Translations under genes and position numbers: made by a program | Assembly: GCA_028277345.1 (NCBI GenBank) | Contig: JANQGM010000020.1 | Coordinates: forward strand, 1-64,000 | DNA length: 64,000 nucleotides | Source: Candidatus Bipolaricaulota bacterium | GTDB lineage: Bacteria > Bipolaricaulota > Bipolaricaulia > UBA7950 > UBA9294 | Direction: 5' to 3' | Part shown: positions 36,422 through 45,361 of the stretch, piece after piece | Position numbering within the stretch: the first letter of the stretch is position 1 | Layout of the letters: every line of letters starts with the position of its first letter | Notes under the pieces: generated by a model | The model's database searches: none | What the model was told of the DNA's origin: nothing | Seen by the model: the letters and a program-made list of their open reading frames with translations, nothing else

Positions 36422-39400
36422 GTGCTGGGCGGAGTGCCATCACGCCCATCTCGGAGAGCGCGCCCAGACTTCATGCCAGTAGTGGGCTACCTGACTCTAG
36501 GTGTGCTGCTGGTCGGTCTTGCATGTCTCCCCGCGATTGGCTCATCGATTACGATTCACACACCGACGTCTTCTTCGCCCGTACACGTTGAATGCTGTGA
36601 TTGCCTAGCTGGGAATGTCACGATTCAGATCTCGTGGGATGTGACAGACCACCCGAGCTATGTAGCGGCCCATGGAGTCATTGCCAAGATGGGAATCCGA
36701 CACCACGACGGCACAAGCTACTCCACTCGGACCTATTCCTCTGGCGGAGGAAGCTGCTCCGATTGGACGGAGACGAAGCATGCCGATCCCGAAGTCTGTG
36801 GGAGCTACTACGTCGAGGCAGAGATCTATGCCAGAACCTCATCCGGCAGGCAGGGTACGCTGCTCGCCTCCAGGAGAGAGGACGACGCTGTCATCGTAGA
36901 TTGCACTGAAGACCCCATTCTCGACTACGGTGCCGGTCCATCCGCTCTTGACTTCGGTGAATCCGAGGACAGCATGGAGATCATCGTTCGGAATGCCGGA
37001 GGCGGGACTCTCAACTACTCTCTCTCGGAATCCTGTTGCTGGATTACCGGCATCAGTCCTTCATCTGGATCGAGCACAGGCGAGTGGAACAGCCACAGGG
37101 TCTACGTCGATCGCTCCTGCCTACCTCCTGGGGAGACCGACAGCTATGACATCCCCATTTCGAGCAACGGTGGAAGCGGCAGCGTCACAGCCATCATCGC
37201 AAGAAGAGAGCACTTGGTTTCGACGCCGAACACACCATCTGGGCACGACAACGGGACGGTTGGTGAATCGCTGACCTTCTCGGCGGGCGGGGCATTATGC
37301 AACCAAGGGCACTCTGTCGAATACCAGTTCGATTGGGGCGACAACAGTGTCTACTCCTCCTGGAGTTCTTCAACTAGTCGGTCGCACTCGTATGGGGGTT
37401 CCGGTGAGTACGACGTACGTGCTCGGGCTCGATGCGCAATTGACAACTCAATCATCAGTAGTTGGTCATCGGCCAGGCGAGTTGCGATCGGAACACACAC
37501 CGTTTCAACCCCGGACACGCCAGCCGGTCCCAACAACGGGACGGCTGGTGAATCGCTGCCTTTCTCAACCGGTGGCGCGTCTTGTAGCCAAGGACACCCC
37601 GTCGAGTACCAGTTTGACTGGGGTGACGGTAGCGACTACTCCTCATGGAGTTCCTCAACCAGCCGATCCCACGCGTACGGGAGTGAGGAGACCTACGACG
37701 TACGTGCTCGGGCTCGATGCGCAATTGACAACTCGATCGTCAGTGAGTGGTCGTCAACTAAGCAAGTGACGATTGGAGACGTAGAGAAGTACGACCTCTC
37801 CCTAAACGTGATACTACCGCGACCCGCGGGCGACCTACCAGTATTCCTTGGAGCTGACTACATAGGGACCTGTGGAGAAAGCCAGACCTTCAAGTTGGAG
37901 ATCAGGAATCTTGGCGGTCCGATACCCACTGACGAAGGAGAGCTACCGCTGGATGTTACTGTCTCGCTCATCGATTACAGATATCGAAGTAGCCCACTGG
38001 CTTGGAATGGGCTAGACACAATGGATGCGTTCCGCAAGGATCTTGCTGTGGTGGACAGCCGCTGGTGGACGGTTGCGCTCACAGTCCCACAGATCGAATC
38101 GCTGAATAGTGGCCAGGAGATCGTGAAGGAAGTCAGCTATGTGATTCCGAGGCGCGGGATTGAGAATGAGCTGACGCCGATCGCCACGGATGCAATCTAC
38201 TTCGAGATCTACCTGCACACTCAATTGGGTGAGGACGCTGACTACAGCGACAACGAGAGGAAAGTTGCTTTCGCTGTGGGAGTTGATTATGAGACTTCTG
38301 TCAACCTTCTTGTGTTCAGTTTGACTTCTTTCCTTGGATATGCCTTGCCAGACGATTCGCTCGCCAAGCTTGCTGATGCTGGGATTAACATCGCGTGGGA
38401 TATGCATGGGATCGCAACCTCATTCTCCGATGGTGATTATGTTGGTGGAGGTATAGAAGTCGTTGACATGTTCGTCGAGATCGCCAAATACACAACGGAA
38501 AGCGCGCTTAGCCTTGGCGCTGGCGCAATCATGAAGCTTGTGAAGCTTCCGGAAACTGCCGTTGATGGTGCCCATGTGCTGCTCTTCAACATCTCGGTTA
38601 TCCGAACGCTCATTGACAGGGGATTCGAGGAAGCCGCCGAGCTATGGGTACACATCGACATAGAGAGCATCGCCTATGCTCTCACGCATGGGCTATTCTC
38701 CAGTCTGAGTGAAGCGAGACGGTATGGCGCTGTGACGCTCCAGAATGTGTGGGATCTTGTCGCTGAAGGTGCTGTGGATGTTGCAGATGCGCTCGGGCAG
38801 GGACTGATCACTGCGGCGAATATCCTTGCGGGCATCGCACGCGGCCTCGTGGATGTCTGGTGGGCTATCGCCAACGGCTTGTTAGGCATTGGCGAGGCCA
38901 TCGCTCAAGGGCTGATCTCCGGATGGGAATGGGCTACTACCGGGGCTGATTCGATCCTCCTGTCAGCCTACCATCCCACTGCGCTCTCCCATGTAGAGAT
39001 CCTGGCAGTCGATAGCGCTGGTCGAAGGACGGGCCTCTTGCGCGGGTCAACGTTGGAGGAGATCCGCGGGAGTCAGGTGTTCGTAGACGGCGAGTCCTTC
39101 TCGATATGGATTCCGGAAGATGCTGGCGAGTTCTCAGTGAGCATTAGCGGTGACTCACAGATGGAACTGGCTTTGGAGGTGACCCATTCCACGGCTGGTG
39201 GCCCCGTCAAGCTTGAGTACAAGTTTGAGGTCTCTCTTCAAACCAGCGTCCTTGCCACTTCCGCAGTACTCATGCAGGATAACCGGCTACCAGTCGACAC
39301 GAATGGGGATGGACTTGTCGATGATTGGCTCGAGCCCGATGCCGCATTTGAGATCCGCAAGGGCGACGTGAACGGGGACGGAAGAATCGACTTGGCCGAT

Positions 39401-39547
39401 GTTCGGGTGGTGTACCAGGCAGCGCTCAGTTTGTTGGATCTTACTTCGCAACAGCTGATTGCTGCGGACATCAACGGAGACGGCGTCGTAGGCCAGGACG
39501 ATGCATGTGCACTGGCTGAACTCATCTCTGGTCGGGGGGACGTCTAG
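36422..39547 (+). CDS. Large secreted PKD and dockerin protein
   Basis: A 1,041-residue exported protein. GTG 36422 is preferred, six bases after GGAGG. A signal helix at residues 19-40 (PVVGYLTLGVLLVGLACLPA) is followed by a beta domain, a BACON-like domain (LDFGESEDSMEIIVRNAGGG, with ESCCWITGISPSSG), two 95-residue PKD-like repeats (VEYQFDWGD, then YDVRARARCAIDNS), a long helical middle, and a C-terminal type I dockerin: GDVNGDGRIDLADVRVVYQA and ADINGDGVVGQDDACALAEL. The dockerin should dock to a cohesin; the next gene encodes a cohesin-like domain. Many cysteines occur in the first half. It is at the right end of the island. Confidence 0.85.
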   Translation: MLGGVPSRPSRRARPDFMPVVGYLTLGVLLVGLACLPAIGSSITIHTPTSSSPVHVECCDCLAGNVTIQISWDVTDHPSYVAAHGVIAKMGIRHHDGTSYSTRTYSSGGGSCSDWTETKHADPEVCGSYYVEAEIYARTSSGRQGTLLASRREDDAVIVDCTEDPILDYGAGPSALDFGESEDSMEIIVRNAGGGTLNYSLSESCCWITGISPSSGSSTGEWNSHRVYVDRSCLPPGETDSYDIPISSNGGSGSVTAIIARREHLVSTPNTPSGHDNGTVGESLTFSAGGALCNQGHSVEYQFDWGDNSVYSSWSSSTSRSHSYGGSGEYDVRARARCAIDNSIISSWSSARRVAIGTHTVSTPDTPAGPNNGTAGESLPFSTGGASCSQGHPVEYQFDWGDGSDYSSWSSSTSRSHAYGSEETYDVRARARCAIDNSIVSEWSSTKQVTIGDVEKYDLSLNVILPRPAGDLPVFLGADYIGTCGESQTFKLEIRNLGGPIPTDEGELPLDVTVSLIDYRYRSSPLAWNGLDTMDAFRKDLAVVDSRWWTVALTVPQIESLNSGQEIVKEVSYVIPRRGIENELTPIATDAIYFEIYLHTQLGEDADYSDNERKVAFAVGVDYETSVNLLVFSLTSFLGYALPDDSLAKLADAGINIAWDMHGIATSFSDGDYVGGGIEVVDMFVEIAKYTTESALSLGAGAIMKLVKLPETAVDGAHVLLFNISVIRTLIDRGFEEAAELWVHIDIESIAYALTHGLFSSLSEARRYGAVTLQNVWDLVAEGAVDVADALGQGLITAANILAGIARGLVDVWWAIANGLLGIGEAIAQGLISGWEWATTGADSILLSAYHPTALSHVEILAVDSAGRRTGLLRGSTLEEIRGSQVFVDGESFSIWIPEDAGEFSVSISGDSQMELALEVTHSTAGGPVKLEYKFEVSLQTSVLATSAVLMQDNRLPVDTNGDGLVDDWLEPDAAFEIRKGDVNGDGRIDLADVRVVYQAALSLLDLTSQQLIAADINGDGVVGQDDACALAELISGRGDV
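37211..37780 (+). repeat. Tandem 285-bp coding duplication (PKD repeats)
   Basis: Two direct units of 95 codons with long near-identical stretches (for example GATGCGCAATTGACAACTC in both) show a recent internal duplication. Confidence 0.85.
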
Positions 39548-39603
39548 CGAGTCCTGCGGGTGAAGAAGTGACCGCAGAGATTGGCGATGGAAGGAGGATA
39601 ACT

Positions 39604-40074
39604 GTGCGAAAGCGTTTGACATGTTTGGTCCTTACAGCTTTCCTTCTGGGATGCCTGCTGCTATGCCCCAGTTGCGCTCTGTTCAGACCGACAGGTCCGT
39701 TTGCCCTGAGCGTTGAGTACTCAGACGAGGCAGACTCGATCGTCCTATCCGTCTCTGGGGCACCACAGCAGGGGGTTGCAGGGCTCTTCGTGGAGGCTGA
39801 AGCGATGCAGTTTGATCCTGACAGGGTACTGCTGACGGGAATACATGGTTTCAACGACTTCGCGATCCTATCCCATCACTTCGACAACGTTGAGGGGAAA
39901 GCCAGCGTTGTAGCCGTGAATCCGACAACAGGAATCCGCAACGGGGTTGTTGCCACCATCACAGTACTCCAAGTTGAGGAGGGCGATCCCGGCATCGTCA
40001 TCGATCCAACGGGCATACACCTTGTAGACTCGCACAGCGCTGAACTGTACGACTTCCAGTGCGCGTCGAACTAG
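39604..40074 (+). CDS. Cohesin-like domain lipoprotein or secreted protein
   Basis: GTG 39604 with GGAGGATAACT before it starts a 156-residue protein. A hydrophobic signal (LTCLVLTAFLLGCLLLCPSC) contains LLGC, a plausible lipobox, or CPSC, a less regular one. The remaining 125 residues look like a cohesin fold: a starting strand ALSVEYSDEADSIVLSVSGA, GVAGLFVEAEAMQFDPDRV, then VEGKASVVAVNPTTGIRNGV and ATITVLQVEEG, matching the order of cohesin strands. With the dockerin gene ending 57 bases upstream, the two products may bind on the cell surface. The domain call is by pattern only. Confidence 0.55.
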   Translation: MRKRLTCLVLTAFLLGCLLLCPSCALFRPTGPFALSVEYSDEADSIVLSVSGAPQQGVAGLFVEAEAMQFDPDRVLLTGIHGFNDFAILSHHFDNVEGKASVVAVNPTTGIRNGVVATITVLQVEEGDPGIVIDPTGIHLVDSHSAELYDFQCASN

Positions 40075-40317
40075 AGAGTTCCCGGCCATGGCAGCAGGCA
40101 CCTGTCGATAGCGTGACTGGTCGCCCACTAGCAGGTTTCTGACGTATCCCGGCAGTCGTTCCATGCTCCCGAAAAGCCAGACCGCAGCAGCCTGCGGCAG
40201 GTTAGGGTTCGCGGTTCCTACTGAGAGGTTCTCCAATCGTTCACCTCAGGACCCGTAGGTACGCTGGTGAGTCTGTGCCGCCGGAGCGGTGAATCGCAGA
40301 AGGGCAGGCTACCCTAG

Positions 40318-40373
40318 GCCCAGGAGCTGGAGAGAACGAAAGTTCTCCAATCGTTTACACCGGCTCCACCAGA
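40318..40373 (+). repeat. att-associated repeat, copy (c), with attR core
   Basis: GCCCAGGAGC, the hairpin GAGAAC-GAAA-GTTCTC (40332-40347, GNRA-type loop), CCAATCGTTTACACCGG and core CTCCACCAGA (40364-40373). It matches copy (b) over about 55 bases. Beyond the core the sequences differ, as expected if host DNA begins here. Confidence 0.72.
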
Positions 40374-40379
40374 GAATGA

Positions 40380-40404
40380 GGGCCTCCGGGTAACCCGAAG
40401 GCCC
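40380..40404. terminator. Terminator between attR and the beta-helix gene, probably once the ssrA terminator
   Basis: GGGCCTCCGGG and CCCGAAGGCCC pair with one mismatch and a 3-base loop. It serves the minus-strand gene at 40411; on the plus strand it follows CTCCACCAGA by six bases, the proper place for an ssrA terminator. Confidence 0.7.
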
Positions 40405-40410
40405 GTATAA

Positions 40411-41955
40411 CTAGTCTGCCTTAGGTGGCATGATCAAGAAGGAGTATTCTGAGGGACATACACTTCCCCCGCGATTGCTCCAAGCCTCTCGTGCTCCCGG
40501 AATCGTGTTTTCGGAACCGCTGATCTGCCCCGAGAACTCCTCGTACTCTACGGAGCCCGAAACACGACATCCCGTTGTCACGACGCGAACCCCGAAACCG
40601 CCATTGTCCACGCAGAACACGCCCTCCATCACTAGAGTGCTCCTCCCACTCAACAGAATGCCATCCTCGTCGTGGTATGTCACTTGGCCACCACTGATAG
40701 ACAATCGCGCATTATCGGAAGCATGAATCCCCGATCCTTCGCTGTGCGTCACCTCAGAATCGATTAGCTGAAGAATCGCGCTACCCCTGACTTGAACAGC
40801 ACTATCAGAATGAGAGTTGCCCCAGACTCTACAATCCTTGAGAGTTGTCATACCTCCCATTAGCTCCAACGCGATGGAGTTGAGTCCGATTCCGCAACCG
40901 ACAAACGTGAGTTCGGCTTGCTGCGAGACTCGAACCGCTGTTTGTATATATTCCAGATGTGAATTGGATATCTCCACACGGGCTGAGTCGCTGACATCGA
41001 GCCCGACGTCAGATTCCAGAACGTCAATGCCAACGATCTTCAGAATGGCATTCCCTGTAACCGCGATCGCTTGGGAGGCCTCCTGAATAGCTAGCGCTCC
41101 GATAGTGACTTCGATGGAGTCTTCGGAATGAATGAGAATGCCTATCTGACGGGCAACAGGGTTAATAGTCGAACTGTATCCAATCCGGGTGCCTGCAGAG
41201 ATACCCGCTAGGAATGCAAAACCAGCTCCCTCCAAGACGATACTCTTGTCAATGTACAACGACTCCGAGTAGACACCGGGGGCAACAGTGATCGTCGCTC
41301 CATCGCGAGCATCGTCAATGGCTGCCTGAATCGACTCTCCGGGATTCACCCATATCTGGAATCCACGATGTCGCGTAACCGTGCTTACATACTCATGGAT
41401 GGTCATCAGGAGTGCCTGAGCAATCACAAGCTCATTCCTCCGCACGTCAGGCTGTAATGTTACATCCGCCGCTTGAAGCACGGCATCGAACGCGAGACGA
41501 AGCCGAATCTCGACAAGATCCTTCTGCTCACGCAATCCATCCAAGTAAACGCGGAATAGCGACGTCGGTGCCTCCGGCAGCTCCTCCGCGATAGAGTACT
41601 GTGCAATAATCTCAATCAAACTCGAAGGAAGCTCATTGTCATCATCGGCAGCCGCGCTACTAGTTTCTGATTGTCCTGACAGTAATCCGGCAATGGATTC
41701 CGCATGTATCGTCATATTGGTATTGATCGGCGAACTCAGTACCTGATGGATTAGCTCAAGCGCTTGATCGAGAGGATCTCTAAGCTGCCAGAGCATCTCG
41801 GAGAGGCGGTCGTATTCCTCTTCGAAGTAATCCCACCAGTGGCTATCTGGTGGAGCTGTTGTCGAGTACAGCGAATCTCCACCTATCCCTGTATATGCCA
41901 GGGCTACGCAAAGCACGCCTGCGGTGAGAAGTATTCGCCTACGTATCTGGGCCAT
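40411..41955 (-). CDS. Secreted parallel beta-helix (NosD-like) protein A
   Basis: A 514-residue exported protein. A signal peptide (RRILLTAGVLCVALAYTGIG) is followed by about 165 helical residues, then the pectate-lyase-like entry motif SIQAAIDDARDGATITVAPG, VYSESLYIDKSIVLEGAG, and at least ten right-handed beta-helix rungs of about 23 residues (for example GSAILQLIDSEVTHSEGSGI). A Cys pair (GVFCVDNGGFGVRVVTTGC) near the end may cap the helix. No lyase catalytic residues are obvious; I expect a binding or structural surface role. AAAGGAGG precedes ATG. It follows a membrane regulator by 53 bases in the same direction; a paralogous pair lies upstream. Confidence 0.85.
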   Translation of the reverse strand: MAQIRRRILLTAGVLCVALAYTGIGGDSLYSTTAPPDSHWWDYFEEEYDRLSEMLWQLRDPLDQALELIHQVLSSPINTNMTIHAESIAGLLSGQSETSSAAADDDNELPSSLIEIIAQYSIAEELPEAPTSLFRVYLDGLREQKDLVEIRLRLAFDAVLQAADVTLQPDVRRNELVIAQALLMTIHEYVSTVTRHRGFQIWVNPGESIQAAIDDARDGATITVAPGVYSESLYIDKSIVLEGAGFAFLAGISAGTRIGYSSTINPVARQIGILIHSEDSIEVTIGALAIQEASQAIAVTGNAILKIVGIDVLESDVGLDVSDSARVEISNSHLEYIQTAVRVSQQAELTFVGCGIGLNSIALELMGGMTTLKDCRVWGNSHSDSAVQVRGSAILQLIDSEVTHSEGSGIHASDNARLSISGGQVTYHDEDGILLSGRSTLVMEGVFCVDNGGFGVRVVTTGCRVSGSVEYEEFSGQISGSENTIPGAREAWSNRGGSVCPSEYSFLIMPPKAD

Positions 41956-42008
41956 GCTTCCTCCTTTATCACTCTCGGCCTACGATGCAGGCTGGGTATC
42001 TCAAGCGG

Positions 42009-42941
42009 CTATGAAATACCTCTCAAATCGGTTTCAATCGCGTCGCGGCTCAACTTGTAGCCAAACCCTTTCACATTCACGATAAGCTGCTTGGGATTGG
42101 GGCAAGCTTGACGAAGCGCCTTACGAAGAAGATAGATGTGCTGTTTGACATCCGCAGACGTCGCATATTCAGAGTCAGGCCACACGAGATCAAGCAATTC
42201 TTGGTCGGAGAAGACCTGCCCTTGGTTCTTCGCAAGAATAAGCAGAAGATCAAACAGCTTGGGTGTAAGCATGATCTGCTGTCCACGCAAGCGAACCTCA
42301 CAGGTCGAAATATCAATCTTCAAGACTTCACATCTGTCTTCCCTACTTCTCTCTTCGAGTACGAAAGCTTGCTGGCGCCCGTACGCATTTACCCCTATTG
42401 CGCCGCCCCCGATCACTAGAAGCCAAGCACCTAATCCAATTGAAGAGAGTGAGAGCGCGTAGCTTCGGATCCTCTCAGAAAGCTCACGTCCTGAAAACCA
42501 AACCTGGATAGCGCCAAACGGAGTCTCTGGATACCCGGCAAGGACTAGCGGGACAACCACCATGATGTCCTCCTGCTCCAGTGGATAGGCTGTGACGTGA
42601 GAAGGAATCTCTTCCAGAGAAAGTGCAGAGGGTTCTTCTTGCAATAAACCCGTCTCGAACATAGAAAGAACCGTCTGCTCCTGCACAACGATTCCCACAT
42701 AGCGGATGCTGCCCAGCAATAGAAGCCGAACCGTCGACTCCAGCGATTCCAATTGATCACGTATAACCCATCGCTCTACAGAGTCTTCAAAAGCAAGGGC
42801 CTGGCTTTCACAGCTTCGCTGGAATAATCGGTGTTCTGATCTGCTGAATCGCGCGACATTCAAAGCAGTGGAGATCCCCACAATACACAAGGTCACAAAA
42901 GCAATCATCGAAAAAAGAATCCATCGGTTACGCTGCCTCAT
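42009..42941 (-). CDS. Membrane-anchored winged-helix transcription regulator A
   Basis: A 310-residue one-component sensor. ATG 42941 (MRQRNRWILF) fits the promoter, giving a leaderless mRNA; the frame extends 11 codons further. Helix one is residues 8-28, an outside sensor domain of about 130 residues follows, helix two is near 165-190 (SIGLGAWLLVIGGGAIGV), and the inside C-terminal domain is an OmpR/PhoB-type winged helix (QQIMLTPKLFDLLLILAKNQ, SDQELLDLVWPDS, SADVKQHIYLLRKALRQACP, IVNVKGFGYKL). It resembles ToxR/CadC-like regulators but with the reversed domain order, sensor first and DNA-binding last. The paired beta-helix gene is the probable target. Confidence 0.85.
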   Translation of the reverse strand: MRQRNRWILFSMIAFVTLCIVGISTALNVARFSRSEHRLFQRSCESQALAFEDSVERWVIRDQLESLESTVRLLLLGSIRYVGIVVQEQTVLSMFETGLLQEEPSALSLEEIPSHVTAYPLEQEDIMVVVPLVLAGYPETPFGAIQVWFSGRELSERIRSYALSLSSIGLGAWLLVIGGGAIGVNAYGRQQAFVLEERSREDRCEVLKIDISTCEVRLRGQQIMLTPKLFDLLLILAKNQGQVFSDQELLDLVWPDSEYATSADVKQHIYLLRKALRQACPNPKQLIVNVKGFGYKLSRDAIETDLRGIS

Positions 42942-42950
42942 CACGTAAAA

Positions 42951-42979
42951 ACAGTAGATTCCTTTACATGCCAAGGCAA
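42951..42979 (-). promoter_or_regulatory. Promoter of regulator A (leaderless type)
   Basis: On the minus strand TTGCCT, 17 bases, TACTGT, then nine bases to ATG 42941. Confidence 0.7.
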
Positions 42980-43022
42980 GAGGATTGCGCTATTTGATAT
43001 AGATTTGATAAAGAAAGACAGT

Positions 43023-43101
43023 CATCCTCAGCCTCTCCCAAGGGAAGATGTATCAAGCGCCAACGCTTCTTCTCCTTGGGTAGAGGCTTTGTTGAGGATG
43101 T
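43023..43101. terminator. Long inverted repeat between the two regulator/beta-helix blocks
   Basis: CATCCTCA-GCCTCT-CCCAAGG on the left pairs with CCTTGGG-AGAGGC-TGAGGATG on the right, with small bulges, and an inner AAGCG/CGCTT hairpin. It lies 20 bases after the 43121 stop. The minus strand continues CTGTCTTTCTTT. A terminator is likely. Confidence 0.6.
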
Positions 43102-43120
43102 CAGTGGAATCTCATTGCAA

Positions 43121-45313
43121 CTACTCGACGATAAACCCATCCGGCCAGGCGTAGTCTGATGGGCACAGTTTCGTGAAACCACCGCTAAGCATGTTCCCAC
43201 TTCCAGTAAGGACTCCTTGGAATTCAAGTTCTTGAGAATCAGGGGTTCCGCAGAGCGAGATATCCCAGTGCAGGCTGTTCTCGAAAACGTTCCCACTAAT
43301 CTCAAGCGCGCCTACAATGGTGGTGTCCATCGGAGGCGCGCTGACTCGGATTCCACTGGACACTGAATCGATGAATTGGTTGTTAGAAATTGTCACGGAT
43401 GCGGTGCTACCCAAGACGATGCCTTCGAAGCACTCGTCGAACGTTGAACCATCAATGCGAACAGCGACCGTGCCGCCAACAAGAACGCCCGTCCCCAGAG
43501 ATCCCCCAAACTCACACGCTTCGATCGCCACAGTACCGTCTCCAACGAGCATCACGCCACGCCCATCTCCAGAGAACTCGCACCCCTGGAAGGAGACTTT
43601 GTCGTTGCCAAAGACAATCACATCACAGCCGGATTCTGTCGTTTGGAACGAGCAGTCGATGACTTGACCACTCGAATTGCTAAACTCTATTCCGGTCGCC
43701 GCCGATTTGAGGCTCAGGCTCTTCACCCTAAAGGACTCTGCCCCATTGACTTGAATCGTAGGTGTGGAGTCATCTGCAGGAACGAGGCTGATCTCACCAT
43801 ATCCCACAACTGACAGACTCTTCTCAATGGTCAGATTCTCACGATAAGTTCCGGCGGACAGCACAAGCTCCCCACCTTCGGCAAGGAGGTCGATGGCATC
43901 CTGAATGGATTCATCCGGGAGCACATGCAGCCGAAAAGGAACGGGGTCAGAAAGGAACTCAAGCGATTTCGGGCACACGCTTCCCCGGATCTCGTTCCCA
44001 TACCCTGACACCACACCATCTGGGAGCCCCTCGCCGCCAAAGATCGACGTCGGCATGGAGATGCCGCATCCCACGCTCTCGTTTGGGCCGGGCAATCCCT
44101 CCCTTCGATCCGCGACGGCGATTGCGTGGCTGAAGTTTCCGTACACCGTGCTGTTTACAAGCCGAAGCGAGGCGACAGGAGACAGCAGAATAGCGTTTCG
44201 AGAGCTGTCTCGGATTTCGCTGCCGTGCATCGTTAGGACCGAATCACCGTACAGAACGATCGCCCCCATGACTCCATAGCTTCCGACGATCTCGCACTGA
44301 GAAAGATGGATTATCGCGTCGCTGACCGTCAGCGCGCTGTCGTTATTAATGAACTTGGAATCCGAGCACCTAAACAGAATCTTTCCCGTAGACCCAAGGC
44401 TGACTGCTGTTTCATTCCCTTCAAACTGCATGCTTCGCAACGTGACACTGGCGTCGCTATTGACCAGGGGCGAGAAAACGGACAACCCGTTCCTTCCATT
44501 TCTGATAACCAAGTTCTGCATCTCTACATAAATGGGTTCGTCTGTAACAACGTAGATCACCGATTCCCAGTTCACACCTTCAAGGATGACATCGCCCTGT
44601 TTGCCTAGCCCAACGATCGAAATGCTCTTGTCAATCAGTAGACGTTCCCGATAGATGCCAGGCTCGATATAGAGCGTGCCTCCCTCGGGAAGGGCATCGA
44701 TGGATACCTGAATCGAATCGCTAGGATCCAACCGCGCCTCCCGATCGGACGTAACCAGGGCGATATCTCGAATTCCCGAAACCAAGAACGGGTCATCGAA
44801 ACCTCCACGAGCCGCCAATAGGTGCGCGTACGCTGTCCGAAATGCATCGCGAGCTCCGATTTGACTATACACCGTTCTTTTTGCCTCAAGAACAGAGGAA
44901 TAGGCAAGGCGGACAAAATGCTCACCCACGTAGAACGCATCCCCAAGAAGTACCATCTGGCTCCACGGAAGCACGTTTTCCCATGTCGAGCGATCTGCTG
45001 TTCTCAGCATCTCATGGAGCTCAAGGATTCCCTGTGTTGGCCCCAGACCGTTCTCGGAAACCGGTTCGACGTTGGGCCCTCCCTCTCCCTCAAACAGGTT
45101 AACTAAGGCTTGCGCGACAGCTGCCTGGTCTGTTGAGTCGTACGAGCGAAATCCGGAAATCGCAAGATAGGTCGCCTGCTCAAGCAAGTCGCTCAATTCG
45201 GAAATCTGGACTTCATACAGCGAAGGCTCTTCAGCCGTCTCCGCCAGGGCTCCTGCGAAGGCGGCCCCAGCAAAAGCAAGCGCAAGCCCTAGCGTTTGCA
45301 GTGTTCTTTTCAT
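43121..45313 (-). CDS. Secreted parallel beta-helix (NosD-like) protein B
   Basis: A 730-residue exported protein with signal peptide (LQTLGLALAFAGAAFAGALA), a helical domain of about 150 residues like that of protein A, and two beta-helix modules. Each module starts with the same entry motif: SIQVSIDALPEGGTLYIEPG with IYRERLLIDKSISIVGLG, and SIQDAIDLLAEGGELVLSAG with TYRENLTIEKSLSVVGYG. Rungs of 20-24 residues follow. It is thus a duplicated form of protein A. GAAGGAGG precedes ATG. It follows regulator B by 48 bases. Acts outside the cell; ligand unknown. Confidence 0.86.
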   Translation of the reverse strand: MKRTLQTLGLALAFAGAAFAGALAETAEEPSLYEVQISELSDLLEQATYLAISGFRSYDSTDQAAVAQALVNLFEGEGGPNVEPVSENGLGPTQGILELHEMLRTADRSTWENVLPWSQMVLLGDAFYVGEHFVRLAYSSVLEAKRTVYSQIGARDAFRTAYAHLLAARGGFDDPFLVSGIRDIALVTSDREARLDPSDSIQVSIDALPEGGTLYIEPGIYRERLLIDKSISIVGLGKQGDVILEGVNWESVIYVVTDEPIYVEMQNLVIRNGRNGLSVFSPLVNSDASVTLRSMQFEGNETAVSLGSTGKILFRCSDSKFINNDSALTVSDAIIHLSQCEIVGSYGVMGAIVLYGDSVLTMHGSEIRDSSRNAILLSPVASLRLVNSTVYGNFSHAIAVADRREGLPGPNESVGCGISMPTSIFGGEGLPDGVVSGYGNEIRGSVCPKSLEFLSDPVPFRLHVLPDESIQDAIDLLAEGGELVLSAGTYRENLTIEKSLSVVGYGEISLVPADDSTPTIQVNGAESFRVKSLSLKSAATGIEFSNSSGQVIDCSFQTTESGCDVIVFGNDKVSFQGCEFSGDGRGVMLVGDGTVAIEACEFGGSLGTGVLVGGTVAVRIDGSTFDECFEGIVLGSTASVTISNNQFIDSVSSGIRVSAPPMDTTIVGALEISGNVFENSLHWDISLCGTPDSQELEFQGVLTGSGNMLSGGFTKLCPSDYAWPDGFIVE

Positions 45314-45361
45314 GTTTCCTCCTTCGTGCGCAGCAAATCCTCGCCCCGCCTCAGTTGTCCA

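Larger units (their letters stand above)
40075..40410. other. Non-coding right end of the island
   Basis: Contains GGTTCTCCAATCGTTCACCTC near 40227 (a partial extra copy of the repeat), the full copy at 40318-40373, and the terminator after it. No gene. Confidence 0.6.

Noticed and set aside
35065-40373. An integron with attC sites
   Set aside because: The repeats lack paired R'/R'' motifs (RYYYAAC...GTTRRRY), and the tyrosine recombinase lacks the size and extra domain of integron integrases. Serine-integrase insertion explains the core better.
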